Notes under the pieces: generated by a model
The model's input: the letters and a program-made list of their open reading frames with translations, nothing else
Databases searched by the model: none
What the model was told of the DNA's origin: nothing
Shown here: piece by piece, positions 1 through 10,100 of the stretch
Numbering within the stretch: position 1 is the stretch's first letter
Layout: every line of letters begins with the position of its first letter
Assembly (NCBI RefSeq): GCF_018691265.1
Contig: NW_024881322.1
Span: 18,223,107-18,287,106, forward strand
Direction of reading: 5' to 3'
Source: Tyto alba
Lineage: Eukaryota; Chordata; Aves; Strigiformes; Tytonidae
DNA: 64,000 nucleotides
Program-made: the position numbers and the translations under genes

Positions 1-1140
1 TACTCCTGGTCATATCAGTGCTGAATCCTTAGCCATAATTTTACAACGTATCCTAAAGGAAACATTGGGGGTTTGTTTCTCTGTCCCTGTAGCAGGCCTA
101 GATATAAGAGAGAGTCATGGTTTCTTAGAAGTCACTCCACCTATTTCCAAGAAACATTTTAGTTTGCTATATATGTTCATGGTAAACAATACCAGATCCA
201 AGGCATCTTGCACCCCTGCTGCTTCCTTCTCTCTGTTTGCCTGCAGCCCATTCAACTCCCCACTTGTACTGACCCCAGTGCTTCCCAATCTGACCCCAGC
301 CATTCAGAGAAGCAGAGGGGTTAATGCCTGCTCACTAGCACTCTGCATGCCTGGGAAATCCTTCTGATAAACAAATCCAGTGATTTGTGCCTTAGTTCAC
401 AAATACTTTACCTCAGTGAAATTATTAATGGCATAAGTTGTTATTCAGTATGATAATAATTCTCATCATCCTAGCCATTGGTGGTACAGATTGCTAAACA
501 CTTCTATTACATCCAACCATGTATCAGGACATGAGGGTGGCTTGCATATGAAATACAGCTTACATAATCTTGATTTTCATAAATGAAGTCAGGAAGCAGG
601 GGAGCCAGTTATAAAGTTTTGCTTACATAAGTCAGTATTTCTGTACTCACAGGTATTTAAACTTTTACTTTTCCTTGGAGTGTAAAGGCTGCTGTGAAAG
701 TTGTAAGGGGCAGAGAGGCAGAGTGATCCAGTCAGTAGGTGTTCAGAGAGCTGGCTGCACTGCTAACCATCTTTATGTCTTATGGATATCACTGAAAGCC
801 CTGTAGCTACTGTCCTTGACATTTCTGCGAGCCTGTTGCAGTGAACTTCACAACCTCCATGGCTGCAGCCAGATAAAAATGTAAAATATTCTGTTTATTC
901 TGTTCAATACTTAGATCTATTCTAGTTCTTTTACCCAAGATACTTATTTCAGGTTATCTAGGATCCTGAGTTAGCATGGGTTAAACTGAGCTGAAGTAGC
1001 ATTTTGGAGACATCCTAGGTTTTATTTGGTTCCATAAAACGGAGGAAGTCCATTACATTTCCAGAAAGGGCAATATAAATAACTTCACAATTGAGAATGT
1101 GTGGTTTTGTTTGCTTGTGTTTTCTGAGTTATTTTGTTTA

Positions 1141-1275
1141 GTATTTCATAATACTTAAGAATAATATTATTTATAGATATATTTATTTATAAGAAATAAA
1201 ACCAATACATAATAAGAAATAAATATTATTAAATGTATGTTTAATTTATATATGTATATTTAATAATATTTAGTG
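1141..1275. repeat. AT-rich low-complexity block
   Basis: Almost pure A+T with repeated TAATATTAT and ATAAATA words and many short palindromes. It is not a perfect tandem array. Such blocks can unwind easily or act as matrix-attachment DNA, but nothing here shows that. Confidence 0.6.
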
Positions 1276-2521
1276 ATTTTGTACAGCATAGGGAAACAAA
1301 GCCCTGTTGTTTCTCTGCTGCATGCAGATAAGCACTATCTTACTCCTTGTACCTCTTCATTTATGAAAGACAGAGATATGTAGCCCCAATATTCAACATT
1401 AAACTGATCTGGATAGCAGTAAGTAGAAGGGATTTCAATCTCCCTTAGACAGTTTAAGTTTACCAGGTGTAAACCTAAAATTTATACTTTTGGCTTTCCA
1501 ATAGCATGACTTTTAGGTATGTATTGGTTGATGTATTTTTGTGGTTTTAACATTGTGGTTATAAGGCTCTCTGCAGCTTCATCTCTAATTTATAGAAAAC
1601 ATATGCCCCAGCAAAACTAGTTCTGGCAAACAATACTTGGGATTTATATGCAGCGTTTCACCTCTTTTGAAAAATCAGTTAAATGCATTTTGACTTACTC
1701 ATATTTATATTATTTTAAGTCTTCTTCTGTTCCAATAACAATTTAAATAAATCTTTTGCCACAAAGTTATTTGATTCAAATCAAATGGACACAGTAGTAA
1801 CAAGAACTACAGCCAACTGTTACATCTGATGAATTAGTACTTCCTAGAGTACTGCTTTGCAATTTTTTTAAAGTACTTAAAACTTTATACATCTAGGAAA
1901 TAACATCATTGTCATACATCTAGGAAATATCATTAAAACATCAACATTTATTGACAGTTGAGTATGCCAGGTTTTTACATTTGCAACACTACAGGACTAA
2001 TACACTTATCTTAGGCTCCATTGCATCCCTGTTATCAGGAATCATTGCGAAAATACTCAACTTCCAAAATGCTGATATCCCTATACCTTTAAAATAGAGC
2101 AGACAAGTAGAAAGGCACTTTACAAGCATAACACAGAAGAATACTAGGCCTTATAGGCAAGATGTGTTCTTTTAAAATCTATCATACATATTTTACAATA
2201 TTTCTTTCTTGACTGATTTTCACTTTTTCACCCTTTTTAGACTTTTGACCTCTTAGAATTGTTTTTTATTTCCTTTTTAATTTTCTATTTTTTATATTCT
2301 GAATTAATTTTCCTATCTCCTTTGCCCAAAGTGTATGAGCGCAGCCAAAAGTGCACCTCAGAGACACAAATGACCCATATATCTTTGTAGAAAAAGCATA
2401 GCTATAACAGAGTTCTTAAATGCTGATGCTCTTAAATCTTACAGTAGGGATTTTTCCTCAATATTTTTCATTTTTACAGAAAATTAAACCAATAGTAACT
2501 GAACATTCCCTGACCTCTGGG

Positions 2522-2556
<35 letters not shown>
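2522..2556 (+). repeat. poly(A) run of about 35 bases
   Basis: An uninterrupted run of A. I looked for a retrogene body upstream and for a matching target duplication on either side and found neither, so this is a simple homopolymer tract and not a supported processed pseudogene tail. Confidence 0.9.
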
Positions 2557-2560
<4 letters not shown>

Positions 2561-3559
2561 ACTAGTATACAGCTGGAACAGAGTGAGGGCAGAAACAACT
2601 GCATGAGGTTCAAAAGCATAGTTCATATTGTTTTGGCAGTGCTTGTCCTGTTCTCGGCCTTGTCCGTAAAGTGAGGAGTCACCTTTGGGACTCTGATGTT
2701 TTCAGCAAAAGAAACAAAGTCTAGGCATACAATTTCCTTCTCAAATCGACTTTCAATTCATCAGGCATCAGAGACAAAATGTCTGCAGATGGGTCTATTA
2801 GCCCTGCTGTGCACAGAACTTTTGGAATCAAAAACCCTTTCTTCAACTGTTGATGCTCAATAATATATTTTAAATACAAAATTATACTAAAACTTTTTGG
2901 AATTCAAATTTTGAGTGAAAATGGAAATCACTCAATGCCATGCTGCTATTTTGCTTTTGTTTGGGATGGGTGAATACATGAAAAAAATTGCATTGGCAGC
3001 CTTTCAGGTTAGAAGAATGTAAATTGTCAGTTTTTATTTTAATGTGGAAAAAACCTAAATGCTAAAAAAATACTGTTTCTACTGTGAAAGTGTTTCCAGG
3101 GTAGTATATGAACTTAATCATACATTTTGAGAAGTGTAGATTAGTAAGTATTTTTATTTCTCCACAAACAAAAGCTCCCTGAAACATATCAGATTCTCAA
3201 GTTCAATGTGAATTATAAGATAGAAATGTATATTCACCATAATGGAGCCCATGAGATTTCTAGACTCTTAGCAATAATAGGTTCAGTTTTGTATTTGTAA
3301 ACTGTAGTTTTGATCCCAAAGTACTCTGAAGCTATTTTTTATATGCAAACAAGTTTACTTGCTGCTGACTTACAGTGTTGTAGAATACAGAGTTCAGAAG
3401 CATATGGAGAACTTAAAGACAGCTGAGTACCATGAAGTTACTAGGTAAATTTAGGAAGATAGATTGTAATTGTCTAAACTATAATTTTATTACAGATGAA
3501 CATTACTCTTTCTAAGAGTGTCTTTTCATTTTCAGTCACCCTTAGCAGAGGTAACTGCA

Positions 3560-3890
3560 AAAATATTTCTTCACACAATAATAAGTAGGCATGGGAACTC
3601 CTTGCCACAGGACACTATGGACACTAGGATTTTACAAGATTCACAAAGGGATTGACAAATTCAGGGAGGAAAACCATAACCAAGATTATTATATATATTG
3701 ACACTTCTAGATCACAGAGATACAGGTCTCTGAGTGTTTAGAAAACATTCATGAGAAGTATTACTATCTGCTTGTCCTGGTGTTGTACTTTTCTTTAGGC
3801 ATCCGCCATTGTCCTGAGCAGAAGAAAGATGCAAAACTGGATGGACCTTCAGTGTGACATGATACAGCTACTCTCATCTTCTTAACTTTT
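3560..3890 (+). mobile_element. Ancient CR1/L3-like LINE 3' fragment
   Basis: The order of words matches the 3' end of old amniote CR1/L3 LINEs: a 'tatttcttcacaca' start, then 'ggaactccttgccacagga' (about 3596-3612), then 'gattgacaaattcagggagga' and, near 3800-3870, a 'gccattgtcctgagcag' segment followed by 'ctggatggaccttcagtgtgac'. In intact relatives this encodes the last residues of ORF2 and the short 3' UTR. Here the reading frame is destroyed and divergence is high, so the insertion is old. Assignment rests on remembered family consensus, not on an alignment. Confidence 0.7.
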
Positions 3891-4870
3891 ACATAAATTC
3901 TTACAGGAGAGGTCATCCCAAATTGAGTACCTCAGAATTAATGATATTGGAACTAGTACAGTAAAGCATTTAATGGCCATTTTTAACATTAGGCAAATGC
4001 TTAAATACCATAATCTAGAACAGAATATCACAATTTAGTGAAATTATATTATTAATGTTATTCTAATTATTTTCAGTAAAGTATCAGTAACATACAAATA
4101 ATAAAAATACAGACCTTGTCCTCTGTGCCCACAACTTTCCTTTGTCTCATTTAGTGATAATCCTAATGGATAGAAAAATAGCATCTTTGCAAAGGAAGAG
4201 TATCTTTTTATTTAGCTCCAAAGAAAAATATATATTCAATTCATATTAATCTGTGATATGATCTAGCTGTTGATGTTCACTGTTACTTTAACTTGGAAAA
4301 AGAAAACAATTCAGTCTCTCTGTTCCAGTTTCCATTAAACTATTGGAAATAGTGAAATAGCTTTAAATGAGCAATTTAATTAGTAATCTCACTATGAATA
4401 TTTGTTACAAATTAAGCACCAGGCTACCTTTCTTTGTTGTTCCCACTGACAACGATATTTTTCTTTTTCAATACAAAATCAGTGACAGACAGCTGCATTA
4501 GTCCTAAACAAAGAAAAGCACACTTTTTATTAATATAGTTTAAAAGATTTATATTTTTAATGCCATAAGACAATATGCCATATATGTAAAGGTGATCTGA
4601 TGATGCATAACACCATTTAACTATTCACTTTCAATGAGTATAAATGGAAATTCAAGGAAATTGAGATATTTAAAACATAAGTTGTTTATGTTTAGCTCAC
4701 CTATATAAGGAGCTGGTATAACTGAAGAGGTAGCTTTGTTTGTACACAGCCAACAATGATTTCTCTGATGAACCTACTGCATAACTGGGGAGTTCAGGGA
4801 TTTTGTTTTCTTCTAGGGGTGAGGCAAGAATCATTGTTAAATAGCGAGCAAAATTAGCTGGTTGAGTCTG
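3891..4870. other. Unique AT-rich spacer
   Basis: Lies between the ancient LINE fragment and the LTR-like element. A 134-codon minus-strand frame (4697-5101) runs from here into the LTR-like element, has no recognisable motif, and is treated as chance. I see no other feature. Confidence 0.5.
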
Positions 4871-4997
4871 TGTGTTGAGTTTGTGTGTGTGGTGGGGTTT
4901 TGGTAGCAGGGAAGGGGGCTGCAGTGGTGCCTCCTGTGAGAAGCCTCTCAAAGCTCCCCCATCTTCAAGTTGGACCCTCTTCTGTACCAAGGCTGAG

Positions 4998-5002
4998 CCA
5001 AT
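4998..5002 (+). promoter_or_regulatory. CCAAT box in the LTR-like element
   Basis: A CCAAT pentamer about 30 bases before the degraded TATA-like stretch at 5031-5040. The spacing fits an LTR U3 promoter. Activity cannot be judged from sequence. Confidence 0.4.
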
Positions 5003-5204
5003 TAGTGATGGTGGTTGCACCTCTGCAAAAAGGTGTTTAAGAAGGGGAACCTGGGAGGAGGAGTTGGAATTTTGAGGAGAAGTTATAAGAAGGATTAACA
5101 CCCAGGTCAGCGGAATGAAGGAGAAGGAAGGGGGAGAGGTGCACTAGAGCAGAGACCTCCCCACACCCCGAATCCTGTGGTGAGACAACAGGGCCGTCTC
5201 CCCT

Positions 5205-5480
5205 GCAACCCATGGAGGTCCATGGTGGAGCAGAGGCCGACCTGAAGCCTGTGGGAGACCCCACACTAGAGCAGGCATCTGTGCTTAAAGGAAGCCAGGA
5301 CTCTGAGGGGAGAAGTGGTACCCACTGTTGTGGTTCGGCACTGGGAGGACTGCAACATGTGCGGGGTGACCCACTCTGGATCATCATGGGAACAGCTGAG
5401 GCCTGTGGGGAGGACTCATGCTGGAGAAGGTTCGTGGAGGACTGTCTCCAGTGAGAGAGGAACCACGTGGAGCAGGGGAA
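5205..5480 (+). repeat. Diverged internal tandem repeats within the LTR-like element
   Basis: Several imperfect copies of a unit built around 'cctgtgggaga...ctagagcagg' occur in a row: near 5212-5236, 5248-5275, 5400-5435 and 5436-5480. Units differ in length and sequence, so this is an old internal amplification in the element and not a recent microsatellite. Short frames across it, including an 80-codon one at 5212-5454, are by-products. Confidence 0.5.
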
Positions 5481-5704
5481 GAATATGAGGAGTTCCCTCC
5501 AACCTGAGGAGGAAGGATCAATGGGACTGACCAGACCCCCCATTCCCTGCATCCTGCACCACTGTGAGGGATGAGGTAGAGATATCAGGAACAAAGCTGA
5601 GCCCAGGAAGAAGTAAGGGGTAGCGGGGAAGGTGTTTTCAAGATGTGGTAATGCTTCTCACTGTCCTACTCTGCCTGTTAAGTGTTGTTGTTGTTAGCAT
5701 CTGT

Positions 5705-5710
5705 AATAAA
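5705..5710 (+). terminator. AATAAA polyadenylation signal of the LTR-like element
   Basis: A canonical AATAAA followed within about 20 bases by a T-rich run, the usual arrangement at the R/U5 border of a retroviral LTR. It supports + orientation for the element. Confidence 0.5.
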
Positions 5711-5903
5711 TGTATGTTCTTTTTTGCTTCCCCTAAGTAGTCTGACTTTTGCCCATGACCATAATGAGTGAGTCATCCATCCCTGTCCTTATCTTGATTC
5801 TGGAACCTTTTACTTTATTTTCTCCTACCCAGTGCTGGGGGGGGGAAGGGGGCAGTGAGCAGTTGTGTGGTGCTCAGTTGCCCTCTGGGCTCAAACCACA
5901 ACA

Positions 5904-6506
5904 GCCTGATAATGAACAGAAACTCTGTGATGCTACAATAATTTATTTTTCTAATGTTAAGAATAATAATTGGAATTCAACTTTGTGAATTACCAATGTT
6001 CCCTAACAATTTTTAAAAACTTTGTGAACATTAACATCCCTTGGGACAGTGCAGCAATGTTATCTATCTCAGCTTGTTGTATCCTAAGCAAAAAAGAGTT
6101 AAATTATAATGATGTAGTCAGTTATGGCTATGTTGCACAAAAGCTTATAGTTGGATGTAGAATGTAGCTTCCTCATTACAACTGTGAAATAAAGGCCAGA
6201 TCTAGGAAGATGTGCCGTATCTATTTTCCACTAAAGATAATGTACGTATGCAAGTATAGATTTCCACGTTGGGTGGGTCATGTTGATTCTTTTTGCAACA
6301 GCATGTAGTATCATGATGCACCCCATGTACAGACTAAATCTGCAATTGAATTATCTGTTCCATTGGATCCTCTGGTATTTTGGAGAGGAAAAATTTGTAT
6401 GTTCAGGACAGCCATTTCAAAGGGAGAAAGAACTCTGATGTGTATTGATTTTGCTGTCATACAAGTGAACTCCTTTGAATTTTAGTCATGGTCATCATAA
6501 CCTATG
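5904..6506. other. Unique spacer between two LTR elements
   Basis: About 600 bases between the + strand LTR-like element and the minus-strand LTR. No gene, no recognised repeat. Short open frames here lack motifs. Confidence 0.5.
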
Positions 6507-6545
6507 TGTGAGAAACAAGCCCACGTATATATATAAAAAAAAGGT

Positions 6546-6551
6546 TTTATT
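6546..6551 (-). terminator. AATAAA signal in the minus-strand LTR
   Basis: Reads AATAAA on the minus strand, about 80 bases downstream of the TATA-like motif, where the R region of an LTR would end. Confidence 0.5.
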
Positions 6552-6607
6552 GGGGACAAAGTCAGTGGAGCAAAGAATACAGCGCTGGGCACGATGGCGC
6601 ACGCTCT

Positions 6608-6624
6608 GGAGCCAAAGAGGCTCC
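6608..6624 (-). other. Short perfect hairpin at the predicted start of R
   Basis: ggagcc and ggctcc arms separated by five bases. It sits directly after the TATA-like motif on the minus strand, so it would lie near the 5' end of an LTR-initiated RNA. Confidence 0.6.
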
Positions 6625-6625
6625 C

Positions 6626-6640
6626 TTTTATTGTATAAAA
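6626..6640 (-). promoter_or_regulatory. TATA-like motif of the minus-strand LTR
   Basis: On the minus strand reads ttttatacaataaaa, giving ATAAAA-type TATA choices, with the R-region hairpin just downstream. Placement supports a U3 promoter; activity is unknown. Confidence 0.45.
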
Positions 6641-7097
6641 CATTACATAGTCATCTACTCTAATATATATGCATCACTACTCCAAGGATAGGGAGGGAAT
6701 ATTACAATTAGTTCTGAGAAGTCATTAACATATCCCCCCACCCCAAATCCCTCCCGTCACGCCTGCGCAGTGCTCCCTGGAGGTCGTGGGCAGGGGTCTG
6801 CAGATGAAGGCCCGTAGTCTTCACGGTGTTCCCTAGCTGACCCTCCCTTCTGCACAAACTCAGTCCTGTGGTCACGTACACCTTGTCCTTCAAGTCTGGG
6901 CCAATTTGCAGCTCCTTTGTCTTTCTGGCTCAGTGGTTTTAGTTCCCCTCTTATCTCAAGGACAAGAGATATCAGGGATGGCCCATCCTGTTCTTTCTCA
7001 TCCCATTGCAAAGGAGTTACCGCCCTGTGATATGGACCATCTGGGGAGCGTCCCAAGGAGGGGGGGATGCTATTGGGTTAGTGTTTCCTCAGATCAA

Positions 7098-7117
7098 TTC
7101 CCCCCTTTCCCTTTCCC
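7098..7117 (-). promoter_or_regulatory. Polypurine tract adjoining the minus-strand LTR
   Basis: Twenty consecutive pyrimidines on the + strand, so an uninterrupted purine run on the minus strand ending in a G6AA stretch. It lies one base from the TG that starts U3. A polypurine tract primes plus-strand DNA synthesis in retroviruses and always abuts the 3' LTR. About 27 codons are open on the minus strand just upstream (7098-7181), too few to assign to an env or other gene. Confidence 0.6.
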
Positions 7118-7189
7118 AGTAGTAAATTCTTTTACTTTTCTTAAAATTTGGATCGTTGTACTAATAATAGCTTTAGCCTAACTCAATAA

Positions 7190-10100
7190 AAGTAATTGTT
7201 TAATTACTTTTAGCGAAAGCAAAATTCTTCTATTATTTATCACATATGTGATATTACCTGCTTGCACAGTCAGTCAGTAGGTTTTATGCATCTTTTCTGT
7301 GATATGTAGTTAAGTTTAAACCTTCGTTTATTTTTTACTACAATGGTGTGGATGTTTCTATCTTCTTTACTTTCTGTCTTTCAGAGCTCACTTCTGAAAT
7401 AACCAGACTTGATTGTGCAATAGAGGAGAACTGACTGGCCACTGACACTGTAGAATACATGTCCTGGCTACAAAAATTGAGGGTAGATAATGGGAGCAGT
7501 GTAGAATGAATGAATACTCTTTTTCAGAGAGTAGAAGTACAAGGTAGCATTTCATGTTTTCTTGGGTGAGTGCTGATGTCTGATGATTTAGGATGTGTTT
7601 TCTGGGATCTGTTTAGAGATGTAGCCTGGCAAAGGACATGGGGTTTCTGCCTGCAGCATCCAACTGTAGTTCTTTTTCATGCTGCTCCCACAATTCCTCA
7701 CCAAAGCCTTTGGGTTAAGTAATTGCATTAACACTTGAATGGGTTGAATCAAAACCTCCTAGATACTGAGCTTTGGGCAATTTGCACTAAGTTTTGCTCA
7801 TGTTAATAATAAACTAGGCATAATCAGATAATCAAATTTAAAACTGGAACTTGGAATACAATTTTAATCTTAATAGATCAAAATACAGGTTGTGAAGCTG
7901 CTGTTATTAAAGCTGTTAACATGCTTAAATGTTATTGCTTTTGTGCATATGCTTAATTACCACCCTCAGCAGTAAACAATTTGATATTCTTGTCATCATA
8001 ATTTAAATACATGAATTGCAAAGAATGTCCACAAAATGGAACTGTAATTCTAATTTGTGAAAGTTTATCATTTAATAATGAAAAAAAAAATAGCAGCACC
8101 TTCCTCATCAAAGGCTTCTGGGAAATAAACAGTTTGAGAAATTACAGTACAATGTTTATGTGAGTTTATGCATATCAAATGTGATTTGGAAACCACTTAA
8201 TATATTGCAGACAACTTCATATGTAGGAAGTGGCATATTTGTTTCAGGCTCAGACATGCAGAGAAGAAATAGATCATTGTTTGGGCCACCTAGGGAAAGC
8301 AAGTCTCATAATTGCTTTGAGCATCCCCACTGCTCACTTCTCATTTCACCAGAGTATAACTTGCTTATGGTTTTGAGAGATTGAACTAAAAATCCATGGA
8401 AAGCTTGCTGGTTGTTGGATATGAGGAGAGTATCTAAAGATTGTCAAGTGGAGAGTTCAAAATAAAAGCTTTCATCTCTTGCCAAAAGTCACTGTGTCCT
8501 AAGAATGTGTCTACCACATCTACATAATACTGCAAACAAAAATAGGAAATGGTATTCTCTAAAAAATGCATGAAAGTGACACCAGGCCTCGGTACAGTCT
8601 AAAATTAAGAAATAAATAGATAAATAGATTTTAAAAATAAATAAATAGATAAAGAAATAAATACATAAATAAAGCTGAAAATGAACAATTCTGTCCATTC
8701 AGCTCTGCTTTAATCAAGCATACTTTGAGGTTCTGTTCAAAACATCTTTCCTTCCTTCACCTTCTCCTTGAAGGAGGATGCTGACATCAGAATCATAAAT
8801 GTCTTTTAAATTATTTGCATTTTGGAATTATGTTGGGTAATAATATTTTGCATCTTTTTTTGGTGAGCAATTTGTCATGACTATTCCAGAGTCAAGAATT
8901 ACCTTTTAATACTGATTAGACACAAAAGTCAAAGACCGGCTGAGCAAACTCCTGGAAATATACCACTGATCTAATCATGCAGGATATTTCCACGCAAAAA
9001 ATAATCAAGTACTATTCAGAAAAAAGAGGATAGAGCATAGACATAGTTTAAATAACACGGTGAGATTATGCATCTCTGGTTTAAATATCTGATTCTCATA
9101 AAATGTGACACTGAGTTAAATTATCATAATTTGTAAAAATAGTGAATGTGGAATACTTTCCATTTGGGAGGGATGTCTAGAAGTTCTTATTTCCAAGTTC
9201 TTGACTTTATTTTCCTTGTGATTATGATGGCAGAAAAAATATTTTTTTTTCACAGTGGCCAGAACCAAGACTTCAAAGCTAAATATGCTAAATATAGTCC
9301 CTGAGTATCCCCTGATACACCATGAATGTCATGAGAATTGTAACACTGAAGGTAACTGTTCAGCCTTTCTAAGATTGCTAACCTCTAATTTGGTCAGTGG
9401 GTGAACATAATGTCTCCAAATACTTCTAGTACAGAGAAGATGGAGTTATGGCATGTGCTGACTGTTTTCTTCCCTTCAGAAACTGATTTAGAAAGTCCAA
9501 AACTTTCTAAATATTTCTACAAATATTTTGTTGATGCTACTTGCCAACAGCTGCCAGAGGGATATAATGTGGTCACAGAGGGGAAGGAATACGGTTGTAG
9601 CTATCATGGAATATGTGGTCCCTGCGAATAAACCTAGGAAGAATACTCACCCATAAGACTTCCTCTTAGTCTTTGCTGTGAAAAGCCTAAGAAACCTTAA
9701 TTTACATCTGAGAAGAGCAGGTACAAGGAGGAAAGTCACTGTTGAATTTAGCCATGGTTTGAAAAACCTCTACCAGCAGTTTAACTCTCAGCTGTAAGAG
9801 GGCCACACAAGTAGTTAGAAAATGAAGGGAGGGAAAGAACAGTAGGCAGAACACAGGCTTCCTCCTTCCAACATTTCACTTAGATGTGTGAACTAGCATC
9901 CTTCCATTAAAGAATGTTGAAAGAGTTTTAGATGTTAGTTGATCAAAGCGCAAAACTGTGTGCTGGGCCTATCCTTAACCAGAATTAATTAGGTTTAGTT
10001 ACAGGCTTATGTGATGATATTTTTTTTTTTTCTGAAACCTTGATAATTACAATGGACCAAGCCCTTAATATTAAATCTTATTTAAAAGTCAACAATTCAA

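Larger units (their letters stand above)
1..3559. other. AT-rich stretch without a recognisable gene
   Basis: No open frame here has recognisable protein features, and no splice-bounded exon stood out. The longest frame starts near the left edge (65-367, 100 codons) and looks like ordinary chance coding. The stretch contains an AT-rich block at 1141-1275 and a poly(A) run at 2522-2556, listed separately. It fits intergenic or intronic vertebrate DNA. Confidence 0.6.
4871..5903 (+). mobile_element. LTR-like element of an endogenous retrovirus, probably solo
   Basis: A GC-richer block in AT-rich surroundings. It carries a CCAAT box (4998-5002), a degraded TATA-like stretch about 30 bases later (5031-5040), a series of diverged repeats of the form 'GTGG..GGA..CTGGAGCAGG' (about 5205-5480), and an AATAAA signal (5705-5710) followed by a T-rich stretch. 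It ends in '...aaaccacaaca', the same 3' ending as avian ERVL-type LTRs. From memory this is a repeat shared widely among birds. If it runs from TG at 4871 to CA at 5903, the flanking five bases are gtctg and gcctg, a 4-of-5 target duplication. No internal retroviral genes are seen. The left boundary is uncertain by about 15 bases, and the exact family is not assigned. Confidence 0.6.
6507..7096 (-). mobile_element. 3' LTR of an endogenous retrovirus, minus strand
   Basis: Read on the minus strand, the block starts with TG immediately after a polypurine tract, runs through a GC-rich U3, and has a TATA-like motif (6626-6640). It then has a perfect 6-bp-arm hairpin at the likely start of R (6608-6624) and an AATAAA (6546-6551), and ends in 'tctcaca'. 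This order (PPT, U3, TATA, R, AATAAA, U5, CA) is that of a retroviral 3' LTR of about 590 bp. A frame of 99 codons in U3 (6757-7056, minus) has no recognised motif and is probably non-coding. I cannot name the family. The U5 end is the less certain boundary. Confidence 0.6.

Noticed and set aside
2522..2556. Poly(A) as the tail of a processed pseudogene
   Set aside because: No recognisable mRNA-derived sequence upstream and no target duplication; CR1 machinery rarely makes such copies in birds.
5037..5594. 185-codon minus-strand frame and an 80-codon plus-strand frame
   Set aside because: Both lie in the LTR-like element, overlap on opposite strands and reflect its GC-rich repeats.
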